Shown one piece after another: positions 42,475 to 54,494 of a stretch of 64,000 nucleotides of DNA. This DNA comes from Liolophura sinensis (Eukaryota; Mollusca; Polyplacophora; Chitonida; Chitonidae): NCBI RefSeq assembly GCF_032854445.1, contig NC_088305.1, forward strand, positions 13,875,717 through 13,939,716, in the 5' to 3' direction. The notes below the pieces were generated by a model that worked only from the letters and a program-made list of their open reading frames with translations, ran no database searches and had not been told where the DNA came from. Both the position numbers and the translations under genes were made by a program. Within the stretch, counting starts at the first letter, position 1; each line of letters starts with the position of its first letter.

Positions 42475-43470
42475 GATCGGCATAAAACACCGATGAAACG
42501 AAACATCTGGTCCTGGAACTGTGACAAGAGCCTGACGAAGCAACCTTGATTTTCATACAGTGATCCTCTTTTCCTCTTTCCATAATTCGACTCTTCTTAA
42601 GAACTGCATTAAAAATATGTCGATGCGGATTAGACCAGCTGTTCCTGAGCGGTCAAGCCGACAACCATGCGGTCAAACACAAAATCTACACGTCGGAGAC
42701 AGGAACAAGACATTCAAGGTTTCTTTGAGTACGGTCTTTGAAGGTTTGTTTATTTATTCAACCATTAATACTCTGCTTTACTACATAATACATTCATCAC
42801 ATATGACTTAAAAATAGAGAATAAAAAAGAATTAACGGTGTTATCATTGGAAACTGATGACGTTCTCCTTGCATAATTCCGTCCTAATTTCGTACGTATA
42901 CTTTCTTAGTTCTTTGGTAGATTGTGTAAACCTCGTTCTGGGAATTGATCTTCCGATTATTGAATTAGAATGTCCATTTTGCTTGACGGCTGGCATACGA
43001 CTGGCATGGCAAACGCATGGTTTCATAAGAAATTACCTCGTTTCATAAGAATTCTGAAAACAGCTTGCGATGCACCGGGATGTGGGGGCAGACTTGACTG
43101 TTTGCAAGGCCGCGGATCCCACCCCCTGACCAACAAGAAATGCATTTGTGGACTGCCTCTAAAATCCACAAAATGGCGGACATTCTGCTCATGTATAACA
43201 ACAGACCAGCTGTTCTTGAGCTAAGCATAAACGTACTTCTTTTACCCTCTTGTTTTTACAAACTCCCTTCCTTATCTTCATCAATAAGTGTAACACTACC
43301 AACCATGAATTTCAAGGACGTTCTACTGAATATTTCATAATATACATGTAGTTTGTCATCATTGATAGACGTTCAATTGAAATTCTAATTTATTCTTTTT
43401 CGTGACGTTTTACATCGTGCTAAGGAATATTTCAATTAAATTAAGGCTATTATAGTTGACTCAGTGTCAT
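42475..43470 (+). repeat. Local duplication, copy 1
   Basis: Successive blocks match copy 2 in the same order: ATGCGGATTAGACCAGCTGT, GGTCAAGCCGACAACCATGC, TTTACTACATAATACATTCA, CATAAGAATTCTGAAAACAG, AAGGACGTTCTACTGAATAT and a SINE relic at about 43402-43450. Identity is moderate with indels, so the duplication is old. The stretch around 42636 (CAGCTGTTCCTGAGCGGTCA) is tRNA-like and may be a SINE head. Confidence 0.7.
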
Positions 43471-43639
43471 TTGGTGAACTTCTGTAAGCAGAAAAAAACT
43501 AACAAAGCAGTTTGACAAAGAAAAAATGTTTTAATGCTAAGCTGGTGTGCCATAGGCAGTAATATGATTATTCTTAACTTATATTCAAAGTATAAATAAA
43601 TTAAATTACTGTGTACAGAACATAAGCGATATATTTTCA

Positions 43640-44500
43640 AGCACGGCGTCAAACACCGATCAAATACAATATCTGGCTTAGTTGCGACCAAGAACTTTGA
43701 CATTCTCATGAAGCTCCTTGGTTACCAGGCCAACAGCTGCTATTGAAGTATGTAGATGCGGATTAGGCCAGCTGTGGCCTAGTGGTCAAGCCGACAACAT
43801 GTGGTCAAGCAAGAAATCTATATGTCGGACACTAAAACGTCTTATACAACAGAACCACAAAACATTCAACAAATTATTTAATAGCCTATGAAAATATTAT
43901 TTAATTATCCAATCATCAACATTCTGATTTACTACATAACGCATTTAACATCCTCGCCTTTTGTATCTTTTTATTAGCTTTAATAACTATCGTCTTTCGT
44001 AAGAAATGACCTCATTTCATAAGAGCTCTGGAAACAGCTTGCCATGGACGTGGTGTGGAGGGAGGTAGACTTGACGTGCTGTTTTCCGCGCCGCCGATCA
44101 CACAGATAAACCATACGGGGATGCATTTGCAGACTGAGCTCTCAAATCCACGAAATGACGGCTTGTCCACCACCTGGGCATCATGCATATGTATGAAAAG
44201 AGACCCGATGTTGCTGAACTGAGCACACTCATATTACCCTCGTTTTATTATTTCATTTCATTTCCGATTTTCATCAACAAGTGCAACACTTACCCATAAT
44301 TTCAAAGACGTTCTACTGAATCTGTTGTAATATAGGTGTAGTTTAGGTGTCGTTATAGTTTTTTTTCCTAAATTCAAAATCAGGCGTTCATTTAAAATTC
44401 TTACTTAGGTATTTGTTTACTTGTTTATGTATTTACTTATGTGACGTTTTGCATCGTGCACAATTACATTTCATTTATGTTACGGCTGTCAGTTTTAAAA
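43640..44500 (+). repeat. Local duplication, copy 2
   Basis: Partner of 42475-43470, offset by about 1.1 kb: ATGCGGATTAGGCCAGCTGT, GGTCAAGCCGACAACATGTG, TTTACTACATAACGCATTTA, CATAAGAGCTCTGGAAACAG, AAAGACGTTCTACTGAATCT and the SINE relic at about 44440-44495. CTGTGGCCTAGTGGTCAAG resembles an RNA polymerase III A box. Confidence 0.7.
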
Positions 44501-44772
44501 GTGGAACAAATCGGGGAGAGTCTGGCAGAAGGTTGCAGAAGCAGGGGCGTGTTTCACAAAACTCCTGGAGCCATCTGGGGTCAATCAGTCGGCTAAATGA
44601 CATTTAACCGACTCATGTAACCGGAAAAAAAAATTTCTAATTCTTAGCCGACGACCAGTCTACAACAATGTGGTTAATCGAATCAATGATGATAATGATT
44701 AATCAAAATATAAATGAATTAAATTACTGCGTATAAATAATAGAAAATGATGATAATTTTTTTTACACTACT

Positions 44773-44792
44773 CCCCCCCCCCCCCCCCCCCC
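44773..44792. repeat. Run of 20 C
   Basis: A homopolymer; its length is prone to sequencing or assembly error. Confidence 0.95.
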
Positions 44793-45227
44793 GTGTAAAC
44801 AACGTGAGATAACTCTCATTAAAATGAGACCAAACAATAACAACGAAGCACTCTGGTGGTTTGTGAGTTTTCAAAAGACTTTCAAGACAGAAACTGATTT
44901 ATTCCTGCTTTCCTTAATCAATAAATATACTGTCAAAATGGGACACACAATATTTCAAGCGAATTTGTCTCCCTCTGATCCTCATTCGGGTAGGAAAGTT
45001 TTGGCTAAATGTCAAAATCTAAGACAAAACAACTTTAGTCGTTAGTGCAATATTTTCTTTATGAATTGGGTTGAAACTGAATTAGCCGTCAACGGTTAGC
45101 TTTTAGATTTTTTTGTGAATTGGCTCAAGCTGTCTTCGCAAAGGGGAATAATCCAGTGAGGATCTATAACTCTGCGAGTCAACACCTCCACATTTCATAC
45201 AGCACTCATCCATAACATGAGGTATTT

Positions 45228-45340
45228 ATTTATTTCTTTATTTATTTATGTGTTTATTTGATGGTGTTTTACGCCGTGCTCAAAAGTGTTTCACCTATAC
45301 GTCGGTCAGCACGCAAAGTCGGAGAGAAAACCACCACGTT
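45228..45340 (-). repeat. Diverged SINE tail and core
   Basis: TTTATTTATTTATGTGTTTA, ATGGTGTTTTACGCCGTGCT and TTTCACCTATACGTCGGTCA follow the family order. Confidence 0.75.
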
Positions 45341-45789
45341 GTGGTTAGAGGTGCTTGTCTTTCCATAGCCCCGACATCTGATATGTGGTTTAAAACTTCT
45401 CTCGTTCTCACTGATTGCGGAACATTGATGACGATAAACCCTTGCTGCTTTTGCTGATTGTCTTACCTACGTTGAAGATCACCTGTCTTCCATTAATGTG
45501 GTGTGCATATCTGTCCGTCAAAACTTGCCATCCGGTTTAATCCACCCATAAAACTGATCGTCGTCGAATAAGTGGAAAACTATTGAGTACAACATAACAT
45601 AACCATTAAATAAATAAATAATTATGGACGGCTACTCTCTTTAAGCCTATTGTGAAGATGAAAAATAATTGTTTTTTTCTTGTCTATGGTTTTACCCTTT
45701 CATCATCATTTCGATCACACCTTGATAAAGTCCCCTTGCAGCAAAACTTCACTTAAAAGGACATATTTATACATCGCTAAACATTTAAA

Positions 45790-46050
45790 ATTATTTATTT
45801 ATTTGATTGATTGAGGATTTACGCCGCACTTAAAAATGTTTTACTAATCAACGGCGGCCCGCATTATGGTGTGAGGAAACCAGAGGAAACCCTGGGAAAC
45901 ACACGACCATCCACACGTTGCCTAAGAATTAATTAATTTATTTATTTGATTGGTTTCCCCCCGCCATAATGCTGGCCGCCGTCGAATAAGTGAAATATTC
46001 TTGAGTACGTCGTAAAACACCAATCAAATAAAATATATAAATAAATCTAA
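45790..46050. repeat. Two SINE copies in opposite orientation
   Basis: A minus-strand copy (about 45790-45930: TTTACGCCGCACTTAAAAAT, CGGCGGCCCGCATTATGGTG) is followed by a third tail fragment and a plus-strand copy (about 45955-46050: CCGCCATAATGCTGGCCGCC, GAAATATTCTTGAGTACGTC, CAATCAAATAAAATATA). The cores can pair as an inverted repeat about 60 bp apart. Confidence 0.8.
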
Positions 46051-46894
46051 CTTTTGGAACAGTTTATGTTAACCAGCTTTCAATTCACCGGTATTGCAGT
46101 ATCACCGGTCAAATGGGGCCAATATGTCTGAATCTTGGAAAGTTAACACTAGGCCCTACTCGTTTATCGTGTATGACTCATGGATAGACCACTGCAAACA
46201 GAAGAGAAAAATCACACGAGGATAAAAAGAGAAAGAAAAAGCACAAGGTATTATTGGGAAATTGTACGGATACATCTGTTGCACGATGGTTTTAAAGTAC
46301 TAACATTCAGTATTGGGAATGTATTGTCCAGCCATGATGATGCATTCCGCATAACGGAATCTATAAAATTCTGTAAATTTGAAAACTAATACCATTTCAG
46401 ATGTATATCACACAGGAGAGCAGGTCGATGAACACCTGAATGCACGTGAGATTGTGTTGTTGTCAGCATTATGTTACCCATTTTTTTTTCAATTTGTATC
46501 ACATAGAAAACTTTGATCAATTTTTGTTAACATTTGACTAAAGTTTTCATGAAGCCCTGCTCGTGCTGAGGCACACAAAACGTTCACTACACGCAACTTT
46601 AAATCGTTGTGAAGCATATGTTGTTTGTCAAGATACCATGGACTCGCTTCATTAAGCGGTTTAGGGTTTTAGAATAAAATTCTAATCCGGTTAAACTCTT
46701 TAAATATATGTATCGGTAAAAGTTGGACGTCTAATTCTTTTTCGTTTTATGTCAGTTTCAGCCGCAATCGAACATCCTGCCTCAAATATTTTCCTTAGTA
46801 AAGAAAAGTTAGTAAAATAGTTCTTGTGAAACAAGCCATAGGCTTTGTCAAGGGAAATAATTTGCAAACATGACGCGACAGAAAGAGCTTATAG

Positions 46895-47000
46895 CTTATT
46901 TATTTGATTATTTTGTTTATTCCATTGGTGTTTTGCGCCCTACTCAAGAGTATTTCACTAATACGACGGTGATAAGCATTATGGCGGCAGGATACGATCG
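46895..47000 (-). repeat. SINE tail and core fragment
   Basis: TTTATTTGATTATTTTGTTT, TGGTGTTTTGCGCCCTACTC and GTATTTCACTAATACGACGG match the core; the head is missing. Confidence 0.75.
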
Positions 47001-47631
47001 CCAAATGGGCAGCACAGTTGGATGAATACGATACTTCATTCCCGTTTAGTGACTTATCGCAATCGACTACAGAGTTTAAAAGCGATGTCAAATACATCTT
47101 CGATTCAAATTGAAATGCCTTGTTTGATGTTTACCATGAAACCTGTCGAGATTTTCTTGCTGTAATCATTTTCTTCCGCATATATTTTTTTTTCTTTTTT
47201 TTTTTTGGCGGCTCGACGGGTCTTTGTGATTATATCAAACCTTAATGCAAATTTTGTATGGGGGGGGAGGGGGTGAGGAGAAGGGGGTGCATGCTCTGCG
47301 GAAGCTAAAAAGTCCTCATTATTTTCGGAAGACCTAGAACAGGATACGCCGATCAGTGTCAATTAATAAACGACGCCGGATTCAGCCGATTCTTCCTATG
47401 GATATCAGCATAACCTGTAGATATAAACATTACCTATAGAATCAACGCACCAAGCGGTCAATCGCTCTATCCATCCGCTAATTCAATACAGCGTAATCAA
47501 GGGACATAACCCTGCAAGATTTTGTACACGGTCCATTTTTTCAAAAGTGAAAAGTGTGTCAAGGGAGATAATCAGATCAAAGAAAGACTTTCCACAATTT
47601 TGTCATTTCTTCCTTCTAAATTTAGAAAGTT

Positions 47632-47985
47632 AGAGTGAGTGTTTGAGTGCTTGGGGTTAAACGTCGTACTTAACTCTTTCAGTGATATGATGACGAAGGA
47701 ATCCTCAGAATGCATGTAATTTGCCTCCTTGGTACAGGACAGATTACCACCGCTCTTTTATTTAGTGCTGCTTCACTGAGACTCCTTACCGAAGGCAAGT
47801 ACGCCACGTCGCATGAGCCAATATCAAGATAAGAGTCATTGCACTATCCCCTTCATGCTGAACGCCAAGCGATGAAGTTACAACTTCCTCTTTAAAGGAC
47901 TTAGGTGTGACTCGACCCAGGACTGACCCCGAATCTACCGCTCCCGAAGTCGACGCTCTAGACAACTGTGCTATCAGCACAGGTC
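47632..47985 (-). repeat. Second SINE-like family, about 350 bp
   Basis: This is unlike the main family. It starts AGTGAGTGTTTGAGTGCTTG, GGTTAAACGTCGTACTTAAC and ends in a tRNA-like region near 47930-47985. On the minus strand that region reads CTGATAGCACAGTTGTCTAG (A-box area) and later TGGGTCGAGTCACACC (B-box-like). The body carries GCACTATCCCCTTCATGCTG. It resembles a tRNA-derived SINE common in bivalve sequence as I recall it; this needs a library check. Confidence 0.55.
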
Positions 47986-48170
47986 TTTTCCGTTTGGATA
48001 TCTGAACACATCAAGCCATACTTCGCTTCCGCACAGCTTCCACTTTTACTTCAATGAATTAGGACACATAATAATAAGTTTAAGTCACTTTCAAAAATAT
48101 TGTATCACAATTGTCTAACCCAATTGAACGGCTGCTTTATGGACCAGGAAACTTTGTATAGTAAATAGTA

Positions 48171-49382
48171 CAGATCGCTGTATTACATGGTACAGGCTGC
48201 TGTATCACATAGAATGGCCGGCTGTTTCAAAAAGAGCAGACTGCTGTATTACATGGAACAGACTGCTGTATCACATAGAACAGACCGCTGTATTACATAG
48301 AACAGACTGCTGCCTCACATAGAACAGACTGCCGTATCACATAGAACAGGATGTTCTACACAGAACAGACTGCTGTATCACATAAAACAATATGCTGTAT
48401 CACAGAACAGGATGCTGTAGCACACAAAACAGGCGGCTGTATCACATAGAACAGATTGCTGTGTCACATGGAACGGGCTGCTGTGTCACATAGAACAGAC
48501 TGCTGTATCACATAGAACAGATTGCTGTATCACATAGAACAGACTGCTGTATCACATAGAACAGGATGCTGTATCACATAGAACAGACTGCTGCATCACA
48601 ACGAACAGATTGCTGCATAACACAACAGGATGCTGTATCACACAGAGCAAGCTGCTGTATCACACAGAACAGATTGCTGTATCACATAGAGCAGACTGCT
48701 GTATCACAGAGAACAGGATGCTGTATCACATAGAACAGACTGCTGTATCACACAGAACAGAGTGCTGTATCACATAGAACAGGATGCTGTATCACATAGA
48801 ACAGACTGCTGCATCACATCGAACAGATTGCTGCATAACACAACAGGATGCTGTATCACACAGAGCAAGCTGCTGTATCACACAGAACAGATTGCTGTAT
48901 CACATAGAGCAGACTGCTGTATCACAGAGAACAGGGTGGCTGTATCACATAGAACAGACTGCTGTATTACATAGAATAGGCTGCTGCATCACATCGAACA
49001 GATTGCTGCATAACACAACAGGATGCTGTATCACAGAGAACGGGCTGCTGTATCAGATAGAACAGGCTGCTGTATCACATAGAACAGACTGCTGTATCAC
49101 ATCGAACAGACAGCTGTATCACATGGAATAGACTGCTGTATCACACAGAACAGGATGCTGCATAACACAACAGGATGCTGTATCACGCAGAACAGGATGC
49201 TGTATCACACAGAACAGGCTGCTGTATCAGATAGAACAGACTGCTGTATCACATAGAGCAGGCTGCTGTATCACATAGGACAGACTCCCGTATCACATAG
49301 AACAGGCTGCTGTATCACATGGAGCATGCTTCTGTATCACATAGAACAGACTGCTGTATCACATAGAGCATGCTGCCATATG
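48171..49382. repeat. 22-bp minisatellite, about 55 units
   Basis: The consensus contains CAGACTGCTGTATCACATAG plus AA. Variation is concentrated in the CATAG/CACAG/CATCG and GACTG/GATTG/GGATG positions. A block of about 218 bp near 48561 recurs at 48779 with the same variant order, a higher-order repeat. Reading frames across it (for instance 48784-49131) merely reflect the absence of stops in the unit. Confidence 0.95.
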
Positions 49383-49808
49383 AAATAAAGCTGGCCTTTG
49401 TTACAGAGAGCTGTTCACTAGGAGACATTACAGTGTACCTCTTCCCGAGTGGTGTGACATGCTGTCAGCAGCTGACCGAGACAATAAAACAGCAGGTCGC
49501 TCTGACCTTGTGTGTTATAAACAAAGAACCTTTTTACATCATTGTTTACAACTGATGCTTTTATTTCTAGGGCACCTGTTGTAAATTAAGACTTCTACCC
49601 AGACATTTGTGTTTCAGCTGTCAACCAAATAATTGACAATCAGGGTGAATAGTCACAATATCAAGAGCATTTTATGATTTTGTTTCTTGAGGATGTATGA
49701 CTAAGAAAATCTCGTGTCTTTGATCTTCACGTAGAATTATATAAAGCTGAGATTCCATAATGATATGCAACCAACCCTTCAGAGAGCACCTTAATCTCGC
49801 CTGACTGA

Positions 49809-50073
49809 TTGATTTTTGATTGATTGGTGTTTTACGCCGTACTCAAGAATATTTCACTTATACGACGGTGGTCAGCAATATGGTGGGTGGAAACCGGGCA
49901 GAGCCCGGGGGAAACTCACGATCATCCACAGGCTGCTGCAGACCTTCCCACGTGCGGCCGGAGAGGAAGCCAGCATGAGCTGGACTTGAACTCAAAGCGA
50001 CCGCATTGGTGAGAGACTCCTGGGTCATTACGCTGCGCTAGCGCGCTAACCAACTGAGCCACAGAGGCCCCCC
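49809..50073 (-). repeat. Full-length SINE with target-site duplication
   Basis: Tail GATTGATTGGTG, the complete core and the complete tRNA-like head (ending GCTAACCAACTGAGCCACAG) are present. Flanks CGCCTGACTGA (49798-49808) and CGCCTGATTGA (50074-50084) agree at 10 of 11 bases. It is one of the best-preserved copies in the window. Confidence 0.9.
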
Positions 50074-51099
50074 CGCCTGATTGAGCAGTTCGTAAAACTG
50101 CATAATGTTCAGGTGATATGTTCAAATACTGACCTCTAAACCAAGTAGACTGATATCGTCGTACACGTCAGATATTATTCACAGATATTCACAGATTCAC
50201 AAGAAATGAAATGAAATAATGAAATGTGACAAGCGTTAATACGCTATGTACCTGAATAAGGGTAACTATGAAAATAAAGGTCATAATCAGACTGTCATTA
50301 TTTTTATGATATAAAAAATATGCATAGAGTTTCAGAAAAATTGGGGCAACACTTTAGCAGGCGTTGCATAGGCGAAACCCGTGTACATGAAAATCCAATG
50401 TTGCACTAAGCACCTGAACGGGAGAAATCCTGAAAATAAATACGCCTGTGTAATTGAACTTAAGCGTGCACAAGTTTAGATTTATAAAAAAAAATTACCC
50501 GATTGTCATGAAACTAAGGCAAGTACCAGTTCAGATGATTGGGGGGGGGGGGGTAAAAATATTAACAAAAAAAGACATAATTTCTATTGCTGTGAAAAAA
50601 CGATTAACCTTCAGTTCATGTGTAAGTGCCTGTTATACAGGAGCCAACAAAAGTTTATTATAACCTTCCATCCAAGTAAGTACATATGCATACCATCCGT
50701 TAGACTATATATGGGAGCTAAGAGAAAAAGTTTAACTTTACATCCGGGTATGGGCATGTGTACATAATGCACACCAGGGCAACGACGTCACTAAGCGATA
50801 GTTTGCAACCGGCTCTTTGTTAGGCTTTTATCGTGCTAATACTTAAATAGTAGCAAATTATTCTCCTTCTAGCACTATGCCTTTAGCAGAATAAGGTGAA
50901 ATAATCGTATGTTTATTGCAATATACTGAACAAGTCAGTGGTAGAGAGTTACTTATAATGCTGTCTAGAGAACACATTTATTAATCGGTCACATGAAAAC
51001 AACATGGGAAGTGGCCGAGTCTCGAGGACCCATAGTCCACCCGCGGGATCCTGGTTTAGCAGAAATGCGATATAAAAGATTGCAGAATGGGGAGGTTTT

Positions 51100-51345
51100 T
51101 TTTGACTCGTGTTTTACGCCGTACTCAAGAATATTTCACTTATACGACGGCGGTCAGCATTATGGTGGGTGGATAACGGGCAGAGCCCGGGGGAAACCCA
51201 CGACCATCCACACGTTTCTAGCAGACCTTCCCACGTACGGCCGGAGAGGAAGTTAGCATGAGCTGGACTTGAACTCACAGCGACCGCATTGGTGAGACAC
51301 TCCTGGGTCATTACGCTGCGCTAGCGCGCTAACGAACTGAGTAAA
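51100..51345 (-). repeat. Nearly full-length SINE
   Basis: It runs from TTGACTCGTGTTTTACGCCG through GGGCAGAGCCCGGGGGAAAC to the tRNA-like head GCGCTAGCGCGCTAACGAAC. It is cut just before the head's end, next to a MITE-like fragment (GAGTAAAACAGACAG, GGCAAATGGTCTCACG) at 51346-51480. Confidence 0.88.
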
Positions 51346-51527
51346 ACAGAGTAAAACAGACAGTTATTGGTTGGCAAATGGTCTCACGCCCATTTTCTTG
51401 TCAATTTACCTCAGGTATGTAAGTACTTAAAAAGTACCAACGTATACTATGCCTAGCACTATGTTACAAGTAGGATTATGTAAAAAATATACAACGAATG
51501 TTTTTTTTTCCTATCTATCTATCTATC

Positions 51528-51533
51528 TATTTA

Positions 51534-51604
<71 letters not shown>
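51528..51604. repeat. ATCT/TA microsatellite
   Basis: A short run of CTAT units grades into about 32 TA units directly left of the MITE-like element. Confidence 0.95.
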
Positions 51605-51607
<3 letters not shown>

Positions 51608-51608
51608 A

Positions 51609-51956
51609 CAGAGCAGCGACGACAGTGTGGTAGTTAGCAAATGGTCACACGTAATCGGCGAGAGAGGTAGCACCATTGCTTATGCTGCAGTAGGTACAAA
51701 AAAGGCAGTGATGACAACACAGCAATTGATTAATTCTAAGCCAGTGAGGTCTACTAAATTGCAACTGCCATCAGTGCAGGTTTGTACCAAATTCTGCTTA
51801 AGTCATGCGGCTGGGGGTTTTGTAGATTGTTACTTGTTAAGCACATACACGGACAGTTGAAATAAACCCAAGATTGAGGAAAGTTGACAAGTGGCCGTAT
51901 TTCACCGTTGACATGGGTAACCAGTTGCCAAGTATTACACTGTCGCTGCTGCTCTG
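51609..51956. mobile_element. MITE-like element with inverted ends (348 bp)
   Basis: The left end CAGAGCAGCGACGACAGTGT and the reverse complement of the right end, CAGAGCAGCAGCGACAGTGT, match at 18 of 20 bases, and similarity continues inward (GGTCACACG / GGTTACCCA). No transposase is present. Related copies or single ends occur at 6268, 19120, 41160, 51346, 52190 and 63770. Confidence 0.7.
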
Positions 51957-52189
51957 GCGATACTCTTGAGTTCTATGCTCTAGTCCTTTACACTTCTATG
52001 CTGACCACCGTTTCTCATTTCATGAATATCATGGGTATTCAAGGGGAGATAATTCACTTTCGGGAAGGAGCTATAGGTGTAATTTTTTTCCGCTGGGCAT
52101 GTTTTCCCCACAAAAGTTTATGTGCTGGCCAGTTGATAAATCCATTTATAAACAAAAAGGTCATTGAGTAATATAATATAAGAAGCATA

Positions 52190-52400
52190 GTACTTAGAGT
52201 AACATCAGAGCAGGGACGACAGTGTGATAGTTGGCTAATGGTCACACATAATCAACCGATGAAATACTGTCTCTTGTCAATTTACCTCAGTCAGGGTTTC
52301 GTGCTAACTTTTCGTGTAAATGCATAAAGAGTAGCAGAGTTAGGTAAAAAGAAAATGCAGTGATGTAAAATTTATTAGACGTCACTGGTCTAGAATAAAA
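52190..52400 (+). repeat. MITE-like family member
   Basis: It starts CAGAGCAGGGACGACAGTGT and includes GGCTAATGGTCACACATAAT, TGTCAATTTACCTCAGTCAG and TTATTAGACGTCACTGGTCT, the same order as 6268-6530. Confidence 0.7.
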
Positions 52401-52477
52401 CACGCTACAGATGTCTATTTCCCGGCCTATTATTTTTAGGAACATTATAACCAATAAGTTAAAGAGCCAAACGATGT

Positions 52478-52600
52478 ATTTATTTGATTGGTGTTTTACG
52501 CCGTACTTAAGAATATTTCACTTATACGACGACGGCCAGCATTATAGTGGGAGGAAACCGGACAGGGCCCGAGGAAACCCAAGGACCTTCCGCATTCATC
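52478..52600 (-). repeat. SINE tail and core, head missing
   Basis: TTTATTTGATTGGTGTTTTA, CTTATACGACGACGGCCAGC and GGGAGGAAACCGGACAGGGC are present. Confidence 0.85.
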
Positions 52601-52868
52601 TTTGAATGATCTATGATGCATGTGCAGACAATTATTTCACAAATTTACGTGAGGCACGCACGGAAATGACTCCCAAGTTTTGCAGTTGTGGTTTCATTTA
52701 ATACTGTGTTTTTTCCCCCCCCTTTAAATCTTTCATGACATTTCTGCACCGACTGTAATACGCCATGTGTTCACCACACCTGTAAGACTAGACTTGTATC
52801 TGTGACATCGCTACATTTGTGAATGCCTAGGCCTTATATCCACCTGACAAATATCATCATCAGTAACG

Positions 52869-52970
52869 TTGTTTTTGGAATTGGCCTTGCGGTTATATTG
52901 ACCTGGAACGTCCGCCTTGGTTGACTGTTGTTATACGAATGTCTGTTTTGACTCATACATTAGCCGTCGG
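52869..52970 (+). repeat. Dispersed repeat, uninterrupted copy
   Basis: GTTGTTTTTGGAATTGGCCT, TTGACCTGGAACGTCCGCCT and TTGTTATACGAATGTCTGTT form the intact version of the repeat that a SINE splits at 25815-26045. Confidence 0.65.
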
Positions 52971-54494
52971 TACTCGAATGCTTGTGAGGTTCTGAAAGGG
53001 GCTTTTAATATCATAATTCTTAATATGCGTGTAACATTGCTTTGCTGATAACATGTTTAAATAAGCCAAAATCATAAATTCTAATAGGAATAGCCCCAAC
53101 CCAATTCGACCATTTACTCTGTAACAGATAGGCGGGAATACACCGACATGGGATATGACAGACTTATCATAAAACAAGTATTTTGACACATTGGAAATAC
53201 ATCCTTCATTTGCTTATTCCAGACTAAAGAAAGCAATCCTTTTCCACCGACTGAAATACACAATAAATAACTAGAAAATATAAATAGTTTTCTCCGATCA
53301 ATATAATGACAGTCATAAAAAATAACGAAGCTCAAGCTTAAGTTCTATTCTAGGAAAGACCCCGCGGACACCCGATATTGTCAAGCATGAATATTATTGT
53401 ATAAGCGCTTGTAAATGTTATGAGAACGCATCTAACAAAGGTTAACCGGATTAAATTATATTTGCTTTCCGCAAGTACAGTCTGTTTAAGAAGGGAAAGT
53501 CTATTAACTACCCTACCTCCGGGATATAAATCGCCTCTGTAACAAATAGAATCCATGTTTAAGAAGGGACGCAACTATCCCGACACACAACACTAGGCAC
53601 GGAAAGCAGCCATGTGTAAAATGGCTTACTTTAATATCCAAGTCTGTCCCTTTGTTTACTGGGCTCACTTGTGTAGAATAAGAGATGCGGCGCGCAAGCT
53701 GTGTACAAAATCTACTGACCCATACCGGGGAGTAAATAACTTAGCGCTAAAAGAATAGTGTAGGTCAAGGGACCATTTACATAGCTTATTGCTGAGAGTG
53801 AAGAGGTATCTAGCTAGGATGCTGAGTGCAAAGAAGCCGGGGACAAGATGTACTGACTGTTGCTAAACAGAGCACTGTGATTTGCGGCTGACCCCGTACT
53901 ACAACTGACGATAACTGTTGACGTTGCATGAAGCCTTTGAAACGTGATACATTACTGCACAACTGCAGATGTGTTGATGAGATGAACTGAGTGTTATGAG
54001 CTGTGGCTGGAAAACACAAGTGTGAAGCGAAAAAGGATACCACTGCGTGACCGTAAAGATCTGATGCAGGCTGCACACCCAGCTTCAACGGACGTTCTGG
54101 TAGGGGATAGATATCGTCGTAGTGGAGGGAGGTTCTGTGGCAGAGGACCCCTGGTTGGTAAACAAGAAATAAATACAGGGTGCCCATCACGTCGCGCCGC
54201 AAATTCCACGAGGATAATTTTTGTTTATTGTTTTAGTGTACATTTTCTACCTGCCTAAAGACCAGATACGTCGTGTAAATCCAAGGACAGTGCAAGGTAA
54301 CGATCGTTTGTTCGTGTTTGGAGAGGTTAAGGCTGTCACGGTAAGCTACTGTGGATGATCGGTCTGTAAAACCCACAGCTATATCAGTAAATTCAAGAAT
54401 ACAGCTTATCTGTTGTCTCGACACTTCACGCTTAATTAACATCCCAGCATTTGACAAACTGCTCTTCGTTTATCGATTCCAGTAAACCGACAAA

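Larger units (their letters stand above)
37512..54494. other. Gene-poor intergenic stretch between the two protein genes
   Basis: I find no reading frame here with signal peptide, domain motif, Cys pattern or splice structure. The content is SINE copies, the MITE-like family, a local ~1-kb duplication, minisatellites and simple repeats, listed separately. The promoters of both flanking genes should lie at its two ends, but no specific element can be supported. Confidence 0.6.

Noticed and set aside
48762-49131. Reading frames of 70 and 115 codons in the 22-bp array
   Set aside because: The open frames follow from a stop-free repeat unit; no gene signals are present.
53810-54258. Overlapping frames upstream of the Ig gene (130 codons minus, 78 codons plus)
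   Set aside because: No domain, signal peptide or splice evidence. The region may contain a 5' untranslated exon of the Ig gene, but this cannot be shown.
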